From assembly GCA_947628815.1 (NCBI GenBank), contig CANRBJ010000009.1, positions 1 through 60,540 of the forward strand: DNA of 60,540 bases, in the 5' to 3' direction. A program made the position numbers and the translations under genes. Positions 46,172 to 56,031 of the stretch are shown here, in pieces (the stretch's first letter is position 1; each line of letters opens with the position of its first letter). The stretch is from an uncultured Clostridia bacterium (lineage in GTDB: Bacteria; Bacillota; Clostridia; TANB77; CAG-508). Below the pieces are notes generated by a model that did no database searches, was not told the origin of the DNA, and was given only the letters and a program-made list of their open reading frames with translations.

Positions 46172-46426
46172 TTATTCACCTCCTTGGTGACTCTGCGAGA
46201 CTGTTGTTTCTATCTCTCCTTTCCTCATTTTTTATATTTGAGGCTATCAAAGACAATCGCCTTTGATATACAGCACAACAAATACTGTACTTTGTTATAT
46301 CATATATTTACATAAAAGTCAAGTTGTATGATAAGATCTTTTTTATTTTATGTAAATACATGTCGCAAACCGCATTCCAAGCTATTTTAATATAGTTAAA
46401 CGAATGTAACTAAAATCAAAAAGCAA
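46172..46426. other. Gap upstream of the foreign gene with two inverted repeats
   Basis: Two inverted repeats are visible: TATCAAAG/CTTTGATA at about 46245-46272, and TTTACATAAAA paired with TTTTATGTAAA at about 46309-46356. They may mark control sites or the edge of the inserted GC-rich block. No gene is seen. Confidence 0.5.
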
Positions 46427-47488
46427 CTATGAGTTTACATATATTCTTGGAACTCTTTTACCAATAGAACATATAACTTCATATGTAATAGTATCTAAAT
46501 GAGTTGCAATTTGTTTTATATGATTAATATCCTTTATAATTTCAACTTTCTCTCCAACTTTAACTGAATCGTCTACTTTAATAAATAGCATATCCATACA
46601 AATATTACCAACTATTTTATATTCTTTGTTATTTATGTATACATTTCTACCAGTGTTTTTTCTAATAATCCCATCAGCATATCCAATCGGAACTACTGCT
46701 ATTTTTTCTTTTCCATTTACTTTATAAGCACCATCATATCCTACTATTCCATTAGTTACTTCATTTATTTGTATTATTTCACTATATAAACTAAAAGTAG
46801 TTTTAAACTCTATTTCATTATAATTAACTAATCCATACATAGCAATTCCTAATCTACATCCATTAGCATAATCTCTTTTTGTAAAAAATTCAGTTGCCTC
46901 ACTTGCCCCTACATGTATTATGGGAACTTCATTCAAATTAATATCATTAACTATTTCTTCAAATTGCTCATATTGCTTTAATGTTGTTTCTTTATTAGTT
47001 GCATTGTATATATGAGTATATATTCCTTCTAATATAAAATGTTTTTTCTTTATTAAATTATACACATTATTAAATTCAACTTTACTATTAATTCCTAATC
47101 TATTCATACCTGTATTAATTTTTATATGGACTTTTAAATTATTATTAATAGTATTAATGCTATTTAAATATTCCAAATTACTTATAGTTATAGTTATATT
47201 ATTTTCTATACATAATGGAATATACTTGACATTAACAATACCTAAACATAGTATTGGTATATCTTTTAATTCTTTTCTTATAATTAATGCCTCATCTAAA
47301 GATGCAACAGCCAAATAATTGCATCCTGCATCTATTATAGATTTAACAACAGGTATATCATTATGACCATAACAATCTGCCTTTACAACCCCAAAATAAT
47401 ATTTATAATCTTTATATCTATTAATTAAAGTTTTAACATTATATTTTAAATTCTTTAAATTAATTTCTACATAAGTATTTCGATACAT
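46427..47488 (-). CDS. alr: Alanine racemase
   Basis: A 353-residue PLP enzyme that makes D-alanine for peptidoglycan. The PLP lysine is K36 in FGVVKADCYGHN; the catalytic tyrosine lies in CRLGIAMYGLVNY (about 235); VAVPIGYADGI-type and GNICMDMLFIKVD blocks complete the fold. The length is slightly short but complete. AAGGAGAGG precedes ATG 47488. It lies alone between the foreign gene and fmt. D-serine or other specificity cannot be excluded. Confidence 0.93.
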   Translation of the reverse strand: MYRNTYVEINLKNLKYNVKTLINRYKDYKYYFGVVKADCYGHNDIPVVKSIIDAGCNYLAVASLDEALIIRKELKDIPILCLGIVNVKYIPLCIENNITITISNLEYLNSINTINNNLKVHIKINTGMNRLGINSKVEFNNVYNLIKKKHFILEGIYTHIYNATNKETTLKQYEQFEEIVNDINLNEVPIIHVGASEATEFFTKRDYANGCRLGIAMYGLVNYNEIEFKTTFSLYSEIIQINEVTNGIVGYDGAYKVNGKEKIAVVPIGYADGIIRKNTGRNVYINNKEYKIVGNICMDMLFIKVDDSVKVGEKVEIIKDINHIKQIATHLDTITYEVICSIGKRVPRIYVNS

Positions 47489-47554
47489 AATCCTCTCCTT
47501 ATTACTTTTAGAAATTATATTCTCTTTATTAATAGAATTTTCAATATCTAATTA

Positions 47555-48490
47555 TTACATCATTTTTTCTTCTTCATCTACCTTATTTCCACGCAAAAAA
47601 TCACATATATTCATTCTTTTTCCATTTTCTCCTTGTATTTCTAGCACATCGATTGCTCCGTCTAATGTTTTTATTGTTAAGCCTTCTTTATCGTTTGCAA
47701 GTATTATTGTTCCTGGTTTTGCGTTTGAAACTTTTTTTGATATTTGAACTTTCCAAAATTTTAATTTTTTATCTTTATATATTGTATATGCTCCCATTAT
47801 TGGGTTTAATCCTCTTACAAGATTTTTTATTGTATGTGTATCCATTTCGTCCCAATTTATTTTTGCCATCTCTTTGTTTAGCATTGGTGCAAGTGTGTAG
47901 TTTTCTGGTTGCTTTATTCGTGGCGCTGTTCCTTTTTCTATTTGTTCTATAGTTTCTACTAGTAGCTCCGCACCTATTTTAGATAATTTATCCCATAGTT
48001 CTCCTGTTGTTTCATCTTCTCCAATTTCTACTTCTTGTGTTAGGATAATGTCTCCTGCATCCATTTTTTCATCCATATATATTGTAGTAACTCCTGTTTT
48101 TTTCTCTCCATTTATTACTGCCCTTTGGATTGGTGCTGCTCCTCTATATTTTGGTAGTATCGAACCATGTAAGTTGATACATCCAAATTTTGGAATATCT
48201 AGTATCTCTTTCGGTAAAATTTTTCCGTATGCTACTACACATATAATATCTGGGTTTAGTTCTTTTATTTGTTTTATAAATTCTTCATTACTTTTTACTT
48301 TTTCTGGTTGATATATTGTATATTCTTTTTCTAAAGCATATAGTTTCACAGGAGATGATATCATTTTCATCCCCCTTCCCTTTGGTCTATCTGGATTTGT
48401 TACTACTGCTTGTATAATATGTTTTGTTTTGCTTAGTGCTTGTAATGAGACTTGCGCAAAATCTGGTGTTCCCATAAATACTATTTTCAA
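47555..48490 (-). CDS. fmt: Methionyl-tRNA formyltransferase
   Basis: A 311-residue enzyme that formylates initiator Met-tRNA. The signature INLHGSILPKYRGAAPIQRA (about 105-124) includes the catalytic Asn-His pair, and VFMGTPDFA and DAGDIILTQEV are typical. The C-terminal OB-type domain begins near residue 205. TTG 48490 is the start, with AAGGAAG upstream. It is the last gene of the priA-def-fmt operon, 18 bases after def. Confidence 0.96.
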   Translation of the reverse strand: MKIVFMGTPDFAQVSLQALSKTKHIIQAVVTNPDRPKGRGMKMISSPVKLYALEKEYTIYQPEKVKSNEEFIKQIKELNPDIICVVAYGKILPKEILDIPKFGCINLHGSILPKYRGAAPIQRAVINGEKKTGVTTIYMDEKMDAGDIILTQEVEIGEDETTGELWDKLSKIGAELLVETIEQIEKGTAPRIKQPENYTLAPMLNKEMAKINWDEMDTHTIKNLVRGLNPIMGAYTIYKDKKLKFWKVQISKKVSNAKPGTIILANDKEGLTIKTLDGAIDVLEIQGENGKRMNICDFLRGNKVDEEEKMM

Positions 48491-48507
48491 TATTTACACT
48501 TCCTTTT

Positions 48508-48987
48508 TTATTCTTCTGGATTTATATATTCTAAAGTACCTGGCAATATTTTATCTACAAAAACCTCTCCATTTAGATGGTCTATTTCATGTGATAATGC
48601 TTGAGCAAGTAAACCTTTACCTTTTATTTTAACACTTTCTCCATTTTCATTTAATCCTTCTACTATTATTTCTTCTGGTCTTACTACTTTTGCAAATTTG
48701 TTTGGAAAACTTAAACATCCTTCTTCAACTGTTTGTGCTCCATTTTGTTTAATAATTTCTGGATTAATAACAACTATAGGATCCTCTTTTTCATAATCTG
48801 TATGAATTACAAGAATTCTTTTCAATACACCTACTTGAACTGCTGCAAGTCCAACTCCGTTAAATTTGTGCATTGTTTCTATCATATCTTGTACTAATGT
48901 TCTTATTTTATCATCTACCTTTTCTACTGGTTTGGATATTTTTTTTAAGATTTCGTCTCCTTCTTCCCTAATTGTTCGAATAGCCAC
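48508..48987 (-). CDS. def: Peptide deformylase
   Basis: A 159-residue metalloenzyme that removes the formyl group from new proteins. All three motifs are intact: GVGLAAVQVG (about 44), EEGCLSFP (about 89, metal Cys) and HEIDHLNG (about 132, metal His pair with catalytic Glu). GTG 48987 follows AAGGGGGAA. It lies between priA and fmt, 24 bases below the priA stop. Confidence 0.96.
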   Translation of the reverse strand: MAIRTIREEGDEILKKISKPVEKVDDKIRTLVQDMIETMHKFNGVGLAAVQVGVLKRILVIHTDYEKEDPIVVINPEIIKQNGAQTVEEGCLSFPNKFAKVVRPEEIIVEGLNENGESVKIKGKGLLAQALSHEIDHLNGEVFVDKILPGTLEYINPEE

Positions 48988-49010
48988 TTTAATTTCCCCC
49001 TTAATAAGTT

Positions 49011-51252
49011 TTACATCATATTTGTAGGATTAACATCTACAATAATTCGCGCTTTTTTATTTTTTCTATATATTTCTTTCATTCCTTCATCTATTTTTTC
49101 TATTAAATCATTCCCAAATTTTCCCTTTATAATAATTCTCCATCGATATTTATTTTTTATTTTATCGATTGGTGCAGGACGTGGTTTATATATTGCAATT
49201 CCTTGTAAATCGCCAATTTTTCTAAAAAGTATTTGGTATGACAAATTTGCTGTATCTTGTACATCTTTTTCATTTAGTCCACTAATTCCGACTACTATTA
49301 TATCGCAAAATGGTGGATATTTCAATTGTTTTCTTAACTGTATTTCAGTATTATAAAAAATATCATAGTTTTGAGTTTTGGAACATTCAATGCTAAAGCT
49401 ATCTGGGTTATAGGTTTGTACAATTACTTTACCTGGTAAATTTTCTCTTCCTGCCCTTCCTGCTACTTGTGTTAATATTTGAAATGTTTTTTCACTTGCC
49501 CTATAATCTTCCATATTCAAGCTACTATCTGCTGCAATTACTCCTACTAAGGTAACATTTGGAAAATGATGTCCTTTTACAACCATTTGTGTTCCAATTA
49601 AAATATCTATGTTATCATTCTTAAAAGTATTTAGTATCTCTTCGTGTGAATTCTTTTTTGTAACAGTATCTATATCCATTCTAATAGTAGTTGCGTTTTT
49701 AAACATTTGATGAATTTGTTCTTCTAATCTTTGTGTTCCTGTTCCAAAGTATTTAATTTTATCACTTCCACACTCTGGGCATTTTGTTACATTTTGTTGT
49801 TCATACCCACAATAATGACATTTTAGCTTATTTTCGTATCTATGATACGTTAGTGTAATATTACAATTTTTACATTTAACAGTATACCCACAATCTCTAC
49901 ACATAACAAAAGTAGAAAATCCACGTCTATTTAAAAATAAAATTGTTTGCCTTTTTTGTTTTAAATTTTCTTCTATACTTTCATATAACCTCCTGCTAAT
50001 CATTGTTTTATTTCCATTTGCTAATTCTTCTCTTAAATCAATAATCTCTATTTCTGGTAAATTAGATTTATTAGCTCTTTTGGTTAATGTAAGAAGTTCT
50101 ATTTGTTTGTTTTTAGCCAAATAAAATGTATGTATATCAGGAGTTGCACTTCCTAGAACCAAAGGAATTTTATTTTTATATGCTAAGTATTTTGATACTT
50201 CTTTTGCATTGTATCTTGGAGGCATTTCGGATTTATATGAATCGTCATGTTCTTCATCTATTATAATAAGGCCTAAATTTTCCACTGGTGCAAATATAGC
50301 AGACCTTGCACCTATAATAATTTTTGCTTCATTTCTTTTTATTCTCTGCCATTGGTCGTATCTTTCTCCTACCGATAATTTGCTATGGAGTACTGCTATT
50401 TTTTCCTCGCCAAATCTTGCAATAAAACGCTCTACCATTTGTGGCGTTAATGAAATTTCCGGAACCAGCATAATAGCTGATTTATTTTTTGCTAAGACTT
50501 TCTTAATTAGTTGTAAATATATTTCAGTTTTCCCGAGAACCAGTTACTCCATAAATTAAAAATTCTTTAAATTCCTCTTTTTCTATACTTCCTACTATTT
50601 TATCATATGCTATTTTTTGTTCCTTAGTTAGCTCCAAATCAGAATCTTGTTTAATATTTTTATTAATAAACGGATTCCTTTCTACTTGTTTTTGAACAAT
50701 TTCAATATATCCATTTTTTTCTAAAGTATTAATAACAGCTTTCGATACATCTGCAAATACTTCTAAATCGCTAACTAATACTCCATCATTTTCTTTTAAG
50801 AAATTCAGTGCTCTTAATTGTTTATCCGACTTTATTTTTTTAGCTTCTATTAAAGCATCAATTTCTTCTTCATCTATTTTTAAATATACAAAACTTAAAT
50901 TTTTCTCTTTTACGCGATTATCTAATATTTTTGTTGTAGTTCCAGGTGGTAACATCATTTTTATAGAATCTGATACATTGCAAAAATACCTTCTTGCCAT
51001 CCATTTAGCAAGTTCTATTTGTTCATTTTTTAAACAAAATCCATCTTGAATACCTGCTATTTCTTTTAGAGTATACAAAGACTTTTCTTTAAACCCAATG
51101 ATAAAACCTTCCTCTAGCTTTTTCGCATTTCCAAATGGCACAAGTACTCTATCTCCAACCTTAATAATACCAGCAAATTCTGCTGGTACATTATAATCAA
51201 ATGTTTTATTCAAATTCTTAACCGTACTATTTATTATAACCTCTGCAACCAT
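49011..51252 (-). CDS. priA: Primosomal protein N' (PriA helicase), read through a CGG +1 frameshift
   Basis: A 3'-5' helicase that restarts stalled replication forks. From ATG 51252 frame 0 runs 239 codons to LIYGVTGS, then CGG (50533-50535) and a stop three codons later. Skipping the C reads TCT GGG AAA ACT GAA, restoring the Walker A sequence GVTGSGKTEIYLQL, and the frame continues to 49011, for 746 residues. Downstream motifs are intact: IIIDEEHDDSYKS (DEAH-type), the zinc cysteines CRDCGYTVKCKNCN and CHYCGYEQQNVTKCPECG, and GTQMVVKGHHFP. It heads priA-def-fmt. The extra C falls on an essential glycine codon. Confidence 0.93.
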
Positions 51253-51339
51253 TTTTCTCTTCCTTTTTTCCTATTATATCAAAATAGAAAATCTAGTACA
51301 AGAGCAATTTGGCATTTTGCAGGGTAATTTCATAAAATT

Positions 51340-51674
51340 TTACAAAATTGTAATAAAAGCTACGAAGCCCAGCAAGAAAGCCCCTTTAACAAGGGGGCTG
51401 GCACGCGAAAGCGTGACTGGGGGTTCTTAGACTTGTTTTCTATTCTCTATATTTTTAATAAACTCGCATTCTACCATACTATATTTTCAGAAAGTAAAAA
51501 TCACTTTATACTTATCTATTTTGCTTTCTTAACTTTCTTGACTTTCCAAATTAAATTTTTATTGTATGGAATGTATATGACTATTTAAGAACCCCCAGTC
51601 GCCTATCGGCGCCAGCCCCCTTGTTAAAGGGGCTTTCTTGCTGGGCTTCGTAGCTTTTATTACAATTTTGTAAT
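51340..51674. mobile_element. Inverted-repeat element (MITE-like) with folded arms
   Basis: The outer 62 bases of each arm are perfect inverted repeats, starting TTACAAAATTGTAATAAAAG at both ends. Each arm then carries a different short hairpin (CACGC-GAAA-GCGTG on the left; GCC-GATA-GGC on the right), and identical ACTGGGGGTTCTTA follows. CCCAG/CTGGG and AGCCCC/GGGGCT also pair inside each arm, so each arm can fold as a three-way junction. The 157-base centre (51430-51586) has no gene. It is placed between spoIIIAH and priA. Confidence 0.8.
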
Positions 51675-51678
51675 TTTC

Positions 51679-52326
51679 TTATTTGTTACTTATATGTATA
51701 TTACTAATATCTACTTTTAGTTCTCTAGTAATTATATTTTGAATTTGTGCAATTTGTTCTTGTGATAGTGTATCTGCTTTTATAACTACACTTACACTTG
51801 TATCATTTACAAATATAACTGAATCTGCAAATCCTTTTGTTGAAATTAAATTTTCTGCTATCATTATAGCATTTTTTGTTTGGTTTATTTTTGCAATTTC
51901 TTGTTCTGATATTGCTTTTTGTTCTTGTGAAATACTTGTGCTTTCTAATAGTTTTTGATATGTTTCTAACATTTGAGAATACATTTTATCTCGTTCTAAT
52001 TTTGAATTATCAAAATAATCATCTGTTTTTATATTACTGTTAGTTTGTTTTACTTCCTCATTTTCTGTACTTTGATTTGTTCCCTCTTCACTACTAGTTA
52101 CTGCAGTACTTATTGTATTTATTATTTGTTGTTTATCTTTTTCTTCTAATAATTCTCCACTATTTACAAGTGTTGCATCTCCAATTGCAGCATATTGGTT
52201 TGTTTGATTCACATCTACTCCTACCTCTAGTGCTTCACTATCTGCTGTATAGTTTAAGTATCCAGCAGTTACTAGCATAAGTGCAATTACTAAAATTGCT
52301 AATTGATTTTTCTTTAAAATTTTCAT
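51679..52326 (-). CDS. spoIIIAH: Stage III sporulation protein AH
   Basis: A 215-residue protein with one N-terminal transmembrane helix (LAILVIALMLVTAGYLNYTA, about 8-27) and a C-terminal ring-building domain (about 110-215: YSQMLETYQKLLESTSISQ, ISEQEIAKINQTKNAI, FADSVIFVNDTSVSVVIKAD). In the mother cell it forms, with forespore SpoIIQ, the channel between the two compartments. It is the last gene of the spoIIIA operon. GGGGAGGAA precedes ATG 52326. Confidence 0.93.
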   Translation of the reverse strand: MKILKKNQLAILVIALMLVTAGYLNYTADSEALEVGVDVNQTNQYAAIGDATLVNSGELLEEKDKQQIINTISTAVTSSEEGTNQSTENEEVKQTNSNIKTDDYFDNSKLERDKMYSQMLETYQKLLESTSISQEQKAISEQEIAKINQTKNAIMIAENLISTKGFADSVIFVNDTSVSVVIKADTLSQEQIAQIQNIITRELKVDISNIHISNK

Positions 52327-52394
52327 TGTAATTCCTCCCCATAATAATTTATCTTTATAAAATACTCCTTTAAGAGCTATAGTAAATGTAAAAT

Positions 52395-53006
52395 CTACTC
52401 TTTTTTCATCTCAAACACTTGTATCTTATGTGTTGCAAGTCCTGTAACTGCTTCTACTGCTTGAACTATATTATTCTTTACTGTACCGCTTCCTGCTCCT
52501 GTTGCTGTTATTATTGCTCCTTCTATTTGAGGTTTAATTACTTTTTGTGTAACAGGTACTTTTTCTCCATTTTCTTCTTTATATATAACATCTTTTTCTG
52601 TGTCTGTTTGTGTTGTAGTTCTGGTTCCTCCTCCTGAATCTGTTTCTTCTATTAAGCTATTTTTACTATTTTCATTATACATTGCTATAATTTCATTACT
52701 TTGCGAATATGTTATTAGTACTTTTACTTTCCCTACTCCATCTATATTGCTAAGTATCGCTTCTAAATCCTTTTCCATAGAACTACTATCTTCTACACTT
52801 GCAGATGTTTCTTTAGTAATTGCTAACTGTTTGGAATCTTCTTGTACGTTTTCATTTTTTGCTTCTTTATCACCGTTCCAAATGCTGTTAATTGCAATTA
52901 CAGTAATAATTAAAATAACTATTAATACAACTACATTTTCAATCTTCTTTTTTCCGTTTTGCTCCTTTCCACTTAAAATCATTGCTTGAATTTTACTTTT
53001 GAGCAT
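52395..53006 (-). CDS. spoIIIAG: Stage III sporulation protein AG
   Basis: A 203-residue protein with a transmembrane helix (VVVLIVILIITVIAINSIWN, about 27-46) and the ring-building motif domain (LEAILSNIDGVGKVKVLITY), with a family-typical insertion between (NSLIEETDSGGGTRTTTQTD). It forms an oligomeric ring in the mother-cell membrane complex. ATG 53006 follows GAGGAGGGG; the longer frame overlaps spoIIIAF. Confidence 0.93.
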   Translation of the reverse strand: MLKSKIQAMILSGKEQNGKKKIENVVVLIVILIITVIAINSIWNGDKEAKNENVQEDSKQLAITKETSASVEDSSSMEKDLEAILSNIDGVGKVKVLITYSQSNEIIAMYNENSKNSLIEETDSGGGTRTTTQTDTEKDVIYKEENGEKVPVTQKVIKPQIEGAIITATGAGSGTVKNNIVQAVEAVTGLATHKIQVFEMKKE

Positions 53007-53034
53007 ATTAGCCCCTCCTCTTTCGTTTTTTATT

Positions 53035-53652
53035 TTACTCTTCATTTATCTTTATATTTTTATTTTTTACTTCATATACACTAGATAAATACTCTTTAAT
53101 CTCATTTTTTTCATTTTCTTTTAATTCATCTTTTTCTACATTGCTAACTTGAAGAGTATTCCCAATTGTAACTTTTTCAATTTTCCCTATTTCAATACTA
53201 TTATTATTTTTAATCTCTTTTTCTAGTTTATAAGTATTCAGTTTTATTAAGTTTATTTTTCCGTAATTTGCATTATCTTTTTCTTCAATTTCTAAATATA
53301 TACTATCAACGCCATAACCTTTTTCTTGTAATTTGCTTGTCATATCCTGTTTTAAACTTGCTTTATAAATTTCTTCAATTGATTCATTATTATTTACCTG
53401 CAAACTTTCCGATATTGTTTCAGAACTACTATATTTTTCTAAGTATTTTTCATAATCAATATCATCTAAATCGATATTTGTTACTTTTCCAATAATTGGA
53501 GATATTATTGTGAATAATATATATACCCCAATTACTGCTTTTATGTACTTCTTACTATTTCCACTTGGTAGAATCATTTCTATAATTCCTGCAATTACAA
53601 CTGCTACTATAATTTGCTCTGCCCAAGTGCTTAATCCTTCAATCAAATTCAT
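53035..53652 (-). CDS. spoIIIAF: Stage III sporulation protein AF
   Basis: A 205-residue protein with two N-terminal membrane helices (IIVAVVIAGIIEMILPSG; YIKAVIGVYILFTIISPIIG) and a soluble ring-building-type domain (residues 95-200, ending EIKEYLSSVYEVKNKNIKI). It is part of the SpoIIIA secretion-like complex. ATG 53652 is used with AGGTTG upstream, seven bases below the spoIIIAE stop. Confidence 0.92.
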   Translation of the reverse strand: MNLIEGLSTWAEQIIVAVVIAGIIEMILPSGNSKKYIKAVIGVYILFTIISPIIGKVTNIDLDDIDYEKYLEKYSSSETISESLQVNNNESIEEIYKASLKQDMTSKLQEKGYGVDSIYLEIEEKDNANYGKINLIKLNTYKLEKEIKNNNSIEIGKIEKVTIGNTLQVSNVEKDELKENEKNEIKEYLSSVYEVKNKNIKINEE

Positions 53653-53658
53653 CACAAC

Positions 53659-54814
53659 CTATCTATACATAAGTCCACTATTGGATATTTTTATTACTAG
53701 TGTAACTCCTATTATTAGCATTACAGATACAGCTATAACCATTGCAAGTAATATTTTAAAAGTATCTCCAATTTGAGATAATAATGAAATTATTTTTTTA
53801 TCTGCAATTGGTTCGCAAATTGCGGAAGCTAAGTAATATGTCCCCATTAAAACAGCTAATTTTATAATTGGCACAATACAAATACCAATTACAACAATTA
53901 CTCCAACTAACCCTACTGCATTTTTCAGAATGTTACTACATCCAATTACTGTATCTACTGCATCTCCTAGTATTTTTCCTACCACTGGTATAAAGTTTGA
54001 AACTGCTGCTTTTGCTGTTTTTGCAGTAATTCCATCTACGCTACTTGTAAGGGTTCCTTCTAGTGAAAGCACTCCTACAAATAATGTTAAGGCAATTCCT
54101 AAAAACCAAATTGTACTAGTCTTAAAGTATTTCGATAATTTACTAATTTGTACTCTATCTGATATTTTAGAAATAATTCCAAGAGCTGTTCCTATTAGAA
54201 TAAGTGGTAATAAAAATGTATTTATCATATTCCCTATAAATGTAATTAAAAATAACAATACTGGTTGTACTACACTTGCTGATGTAATGCTTCCTGTTGT
54301 CATCATTAATGTAACTAAAATTGGTATCAAACTTTCCGAAAACCCTACTAGATTTTGTATTGTATCTTTAGTAAGTTTAATAATATCTGCAAAGTTACTC
54401 ATTACTAGCGTAACAATTAAAATATATTGCACATAATACGTCATTTCTGATACACTTTTATTTTCTAAGCTATCGCTTATGCTTTTTAAAATGCTATGTA
54501 TTACAATAATAACAACTATACTACCGAATAATTTTTAATGTGCTGCGTACTTCTTTTCCAAACAGACTTAAAATTTTACTTATTATTGTTTTATTATCAA
54601 TTTCTCCTTTAATTGCGTCATTCATTAAATCTTTTGCATCTATTCCTGAAAAAACTTCTTTTGTATATTCATTTGCTTCATCAACAAAACCTTTAATATT
54701 TAAGCTTTCCTGTTGGCTTTCTAATATTTCTTCTTGTGTTGCTACTGAAATGTTACCTAAATTAAAAAATAGCAAAAACATTATAATTATTCTTATTATT
54801 TTTTTCTTTTGCAT
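53659..54814 (-). CDS. spoIIIAE: Stage III sporulation protein AE, read through a CGG +1 frameshift
   Basis: This is a polytopic protein of the SpoIIIA complex. From ATG 54814, frame 0 encodes a signal-type N-terminus (IIRIIIMFLLFFNLGNISVA) and 96 codons to STLKII, then CGG (54524-54526) followed immediately by TAG. Skipping the C reads GGT AGT ATA GTT, giving IIGSIVVIIVIHSILKSIS, and the frame continues through about seven membrane segments to 53659, for 384 residues, a normal length. The bridging helix encoded across the shift is the expected first membrane segment. No other lesion is present. Confidence 0.92.
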
Positions 54815-54832
54815 GAATTATCCTTTCCTAAG

Positions 54833-55219
54833 TTATGGCAATACTTTTATTAAAGTTTCAAGTAAAGCTGATATAATTGGTATTGAAATTGCAACTATAA
54901 TAACTTTTCCACCTAAATCCACTTTGTTTGCTATTGCAGTTTCACCTGCGTCTTTGCAAACGCTAACTGCAAATTCTGTCAAAAATGCAATACCTGTAAT
55001 TTTAATTAATATTCCTAAAAATTGTCCATTAATTTGCGTTTTTTGTGAAAGATTACTTAATAAATTTATAATTGCTTCTAATTTTCCAAAACTCATAAAT
55101 AAGATAATTGCTCCTCCAAGTAAAGAAGCATACATCGCAAATTCTGGCTTGTACTGTTTTAATATAATAACAACAATTAGTGTAAGAAATGCAATTCCTA
55201 CTATTTTTATAATATCCAT
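54833..55219 (-). CDS. spoIIIAD: Stage III sporulation protein AD
   Basis: A 128-residue membrane protein of the SpoIIIA complex with four hydrophobic segments (IVGIAFLTLIVVIILKQY, FAMYASLLGGAIILFMSFG, ILIKITGIAFLTEFAVSVC, GKVIIVAISIPIISALLETL). ATG 55219 is chosen, with AGAGGT upstream; the longer frame from 55273 overlaps spoIIIAC. Length matches the family. Confidence 0.93.
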   Translation of the reverse strand: MDIIKIVGIAFLTLIVVIILKQYKPEFAMYASLLGGAIILFMSFGKLEAIINLLSNLSQKTQINGQFLGILIKITGIAFLTEFAVSVCKDAGETAIANKVDLGGKVIIVAISIPIISALLETLIKVLP

Positions 55220-55232
55220 ACTTACCTCTATT

Positions 55233-55427
55233 TCATAAATTAAACAATGTTCTAACTGTATCAAATAATACACTTATTTCTTTAATAACCATTGTAAGTA
55301 CTATAACTAATCCTGCAAGTGTGGTCATCATAGCCTGGTCTTCTCTTCCTGCTCGTACTAAAACTTGATGTAAAACTGCTACTAAAATTCCAATTGCCGC
55401 TATCTTAAATAGTAAATTAATGTCCAT
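55233..55427 (-). CDS. spoIIIAC: Stage III sporulation protein AC
   Basis: A 64-residue membrane protein with two helices (LFKIAAIGILVAVLHQVLV; QAMMTTLAGLVIVLTMVIKE) around the conserved loop RAGREDQA, characteristic of SpoIIIAC. AAGGAGAA precedes ATG 55427. It is located between spoIIIAB and spoIIIAD as in all known spoIIIA operons. Confidence 0.94.
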   Translation of the reverse strand: MDINLLFKIAAIGILVAVLHQVLVRAGREDQAMMTTLAGLVIVLTMVIKEISVLFDTVRTLFNL

Positions 55428-55450
55428 AATCTTCTCCTTTGTATATTTTG

Positions 55451-55962
55451 TTAAATTAAAACTATCATTAAAGCAAGTCCTGAAACCACTCCGTAGTGTT
55501 TTATATAATTTTTCATTCTTGCTATACTCTTTTTCTGCAGTTTCAATTTGTGTATCTAAGAAGTTTTGCGTTAACTCTATTTGACTTACTTGTCCCTGTA
55601 AATCTGTTTTTCCTAACAGCTTTCCGAAGTCCTTTTAATACTTCTAAATCTTCCATATTCATACTTGTATTTGATTTTTCTATTGCTTCTATCCACGCTT
55701 GTTTTGCAGTATCTGTTCTCATATTTATACTTGCTATTTTAAATATATATGCTATATTTTCTTTTAAATTTTCAGAAATTTCTTCAAATATATCTGGAAC
55801 TGGTTCATATGTAAATTTTATTTTTGTTTCAAATATGTTTAACCCTTTTTTTACTTCTTTTAATTCGATTACTCTATCTTTATAGCCTTTGGTAATCATT
55901 ATTCCAATATAGCTAGAGAGCATTACAATTGCTATTAAAATTATCAATTTAATAATAAACAT
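55451..55962 (-). CDS. spoIIIAB: Stage III sporulation protein AB, read through two CGG +1 frameshifts
   Basis: From ATG 55962, frame 0 encodes an N-terminal helix (LIILIAIVMLSSYIGIMITK) and 112 codons to LEVLKGL, then CGG at 55624-55626. Skipping the C gives GKLLGKTDLQGQVSQIELTQ and QNFLDTQIETAEKEYSKNEK, the strongly conserved SpoIIIAB core. At KLYKTL a second CGG occurs (55491-55493); skipping that C gives GVVSGLALMIVLI and a stop at 55451. The product is 169 residues, the normal length with the usual C-terminal membrane helix. Without both shifts the last 57 residues are lost. This is the clearest case in the window. Confidence 0.93.
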
Positions 55963-56031
55963 AATTTCCTCTTTTCTATTTTTATTTACTCTTTATAATT
56001 ATATGTAGCTTGTACTACTTTTAGAACTTTT

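Noticed and set aside
54521-54526. TAG readthrough (or UAG recoding) in spoIIIAE
   Set aside because: The frame after TAG in frame 0 does not encode SpoIIIAE; only the +1 frame does, and other genes in the window use TAG as a normal stop.
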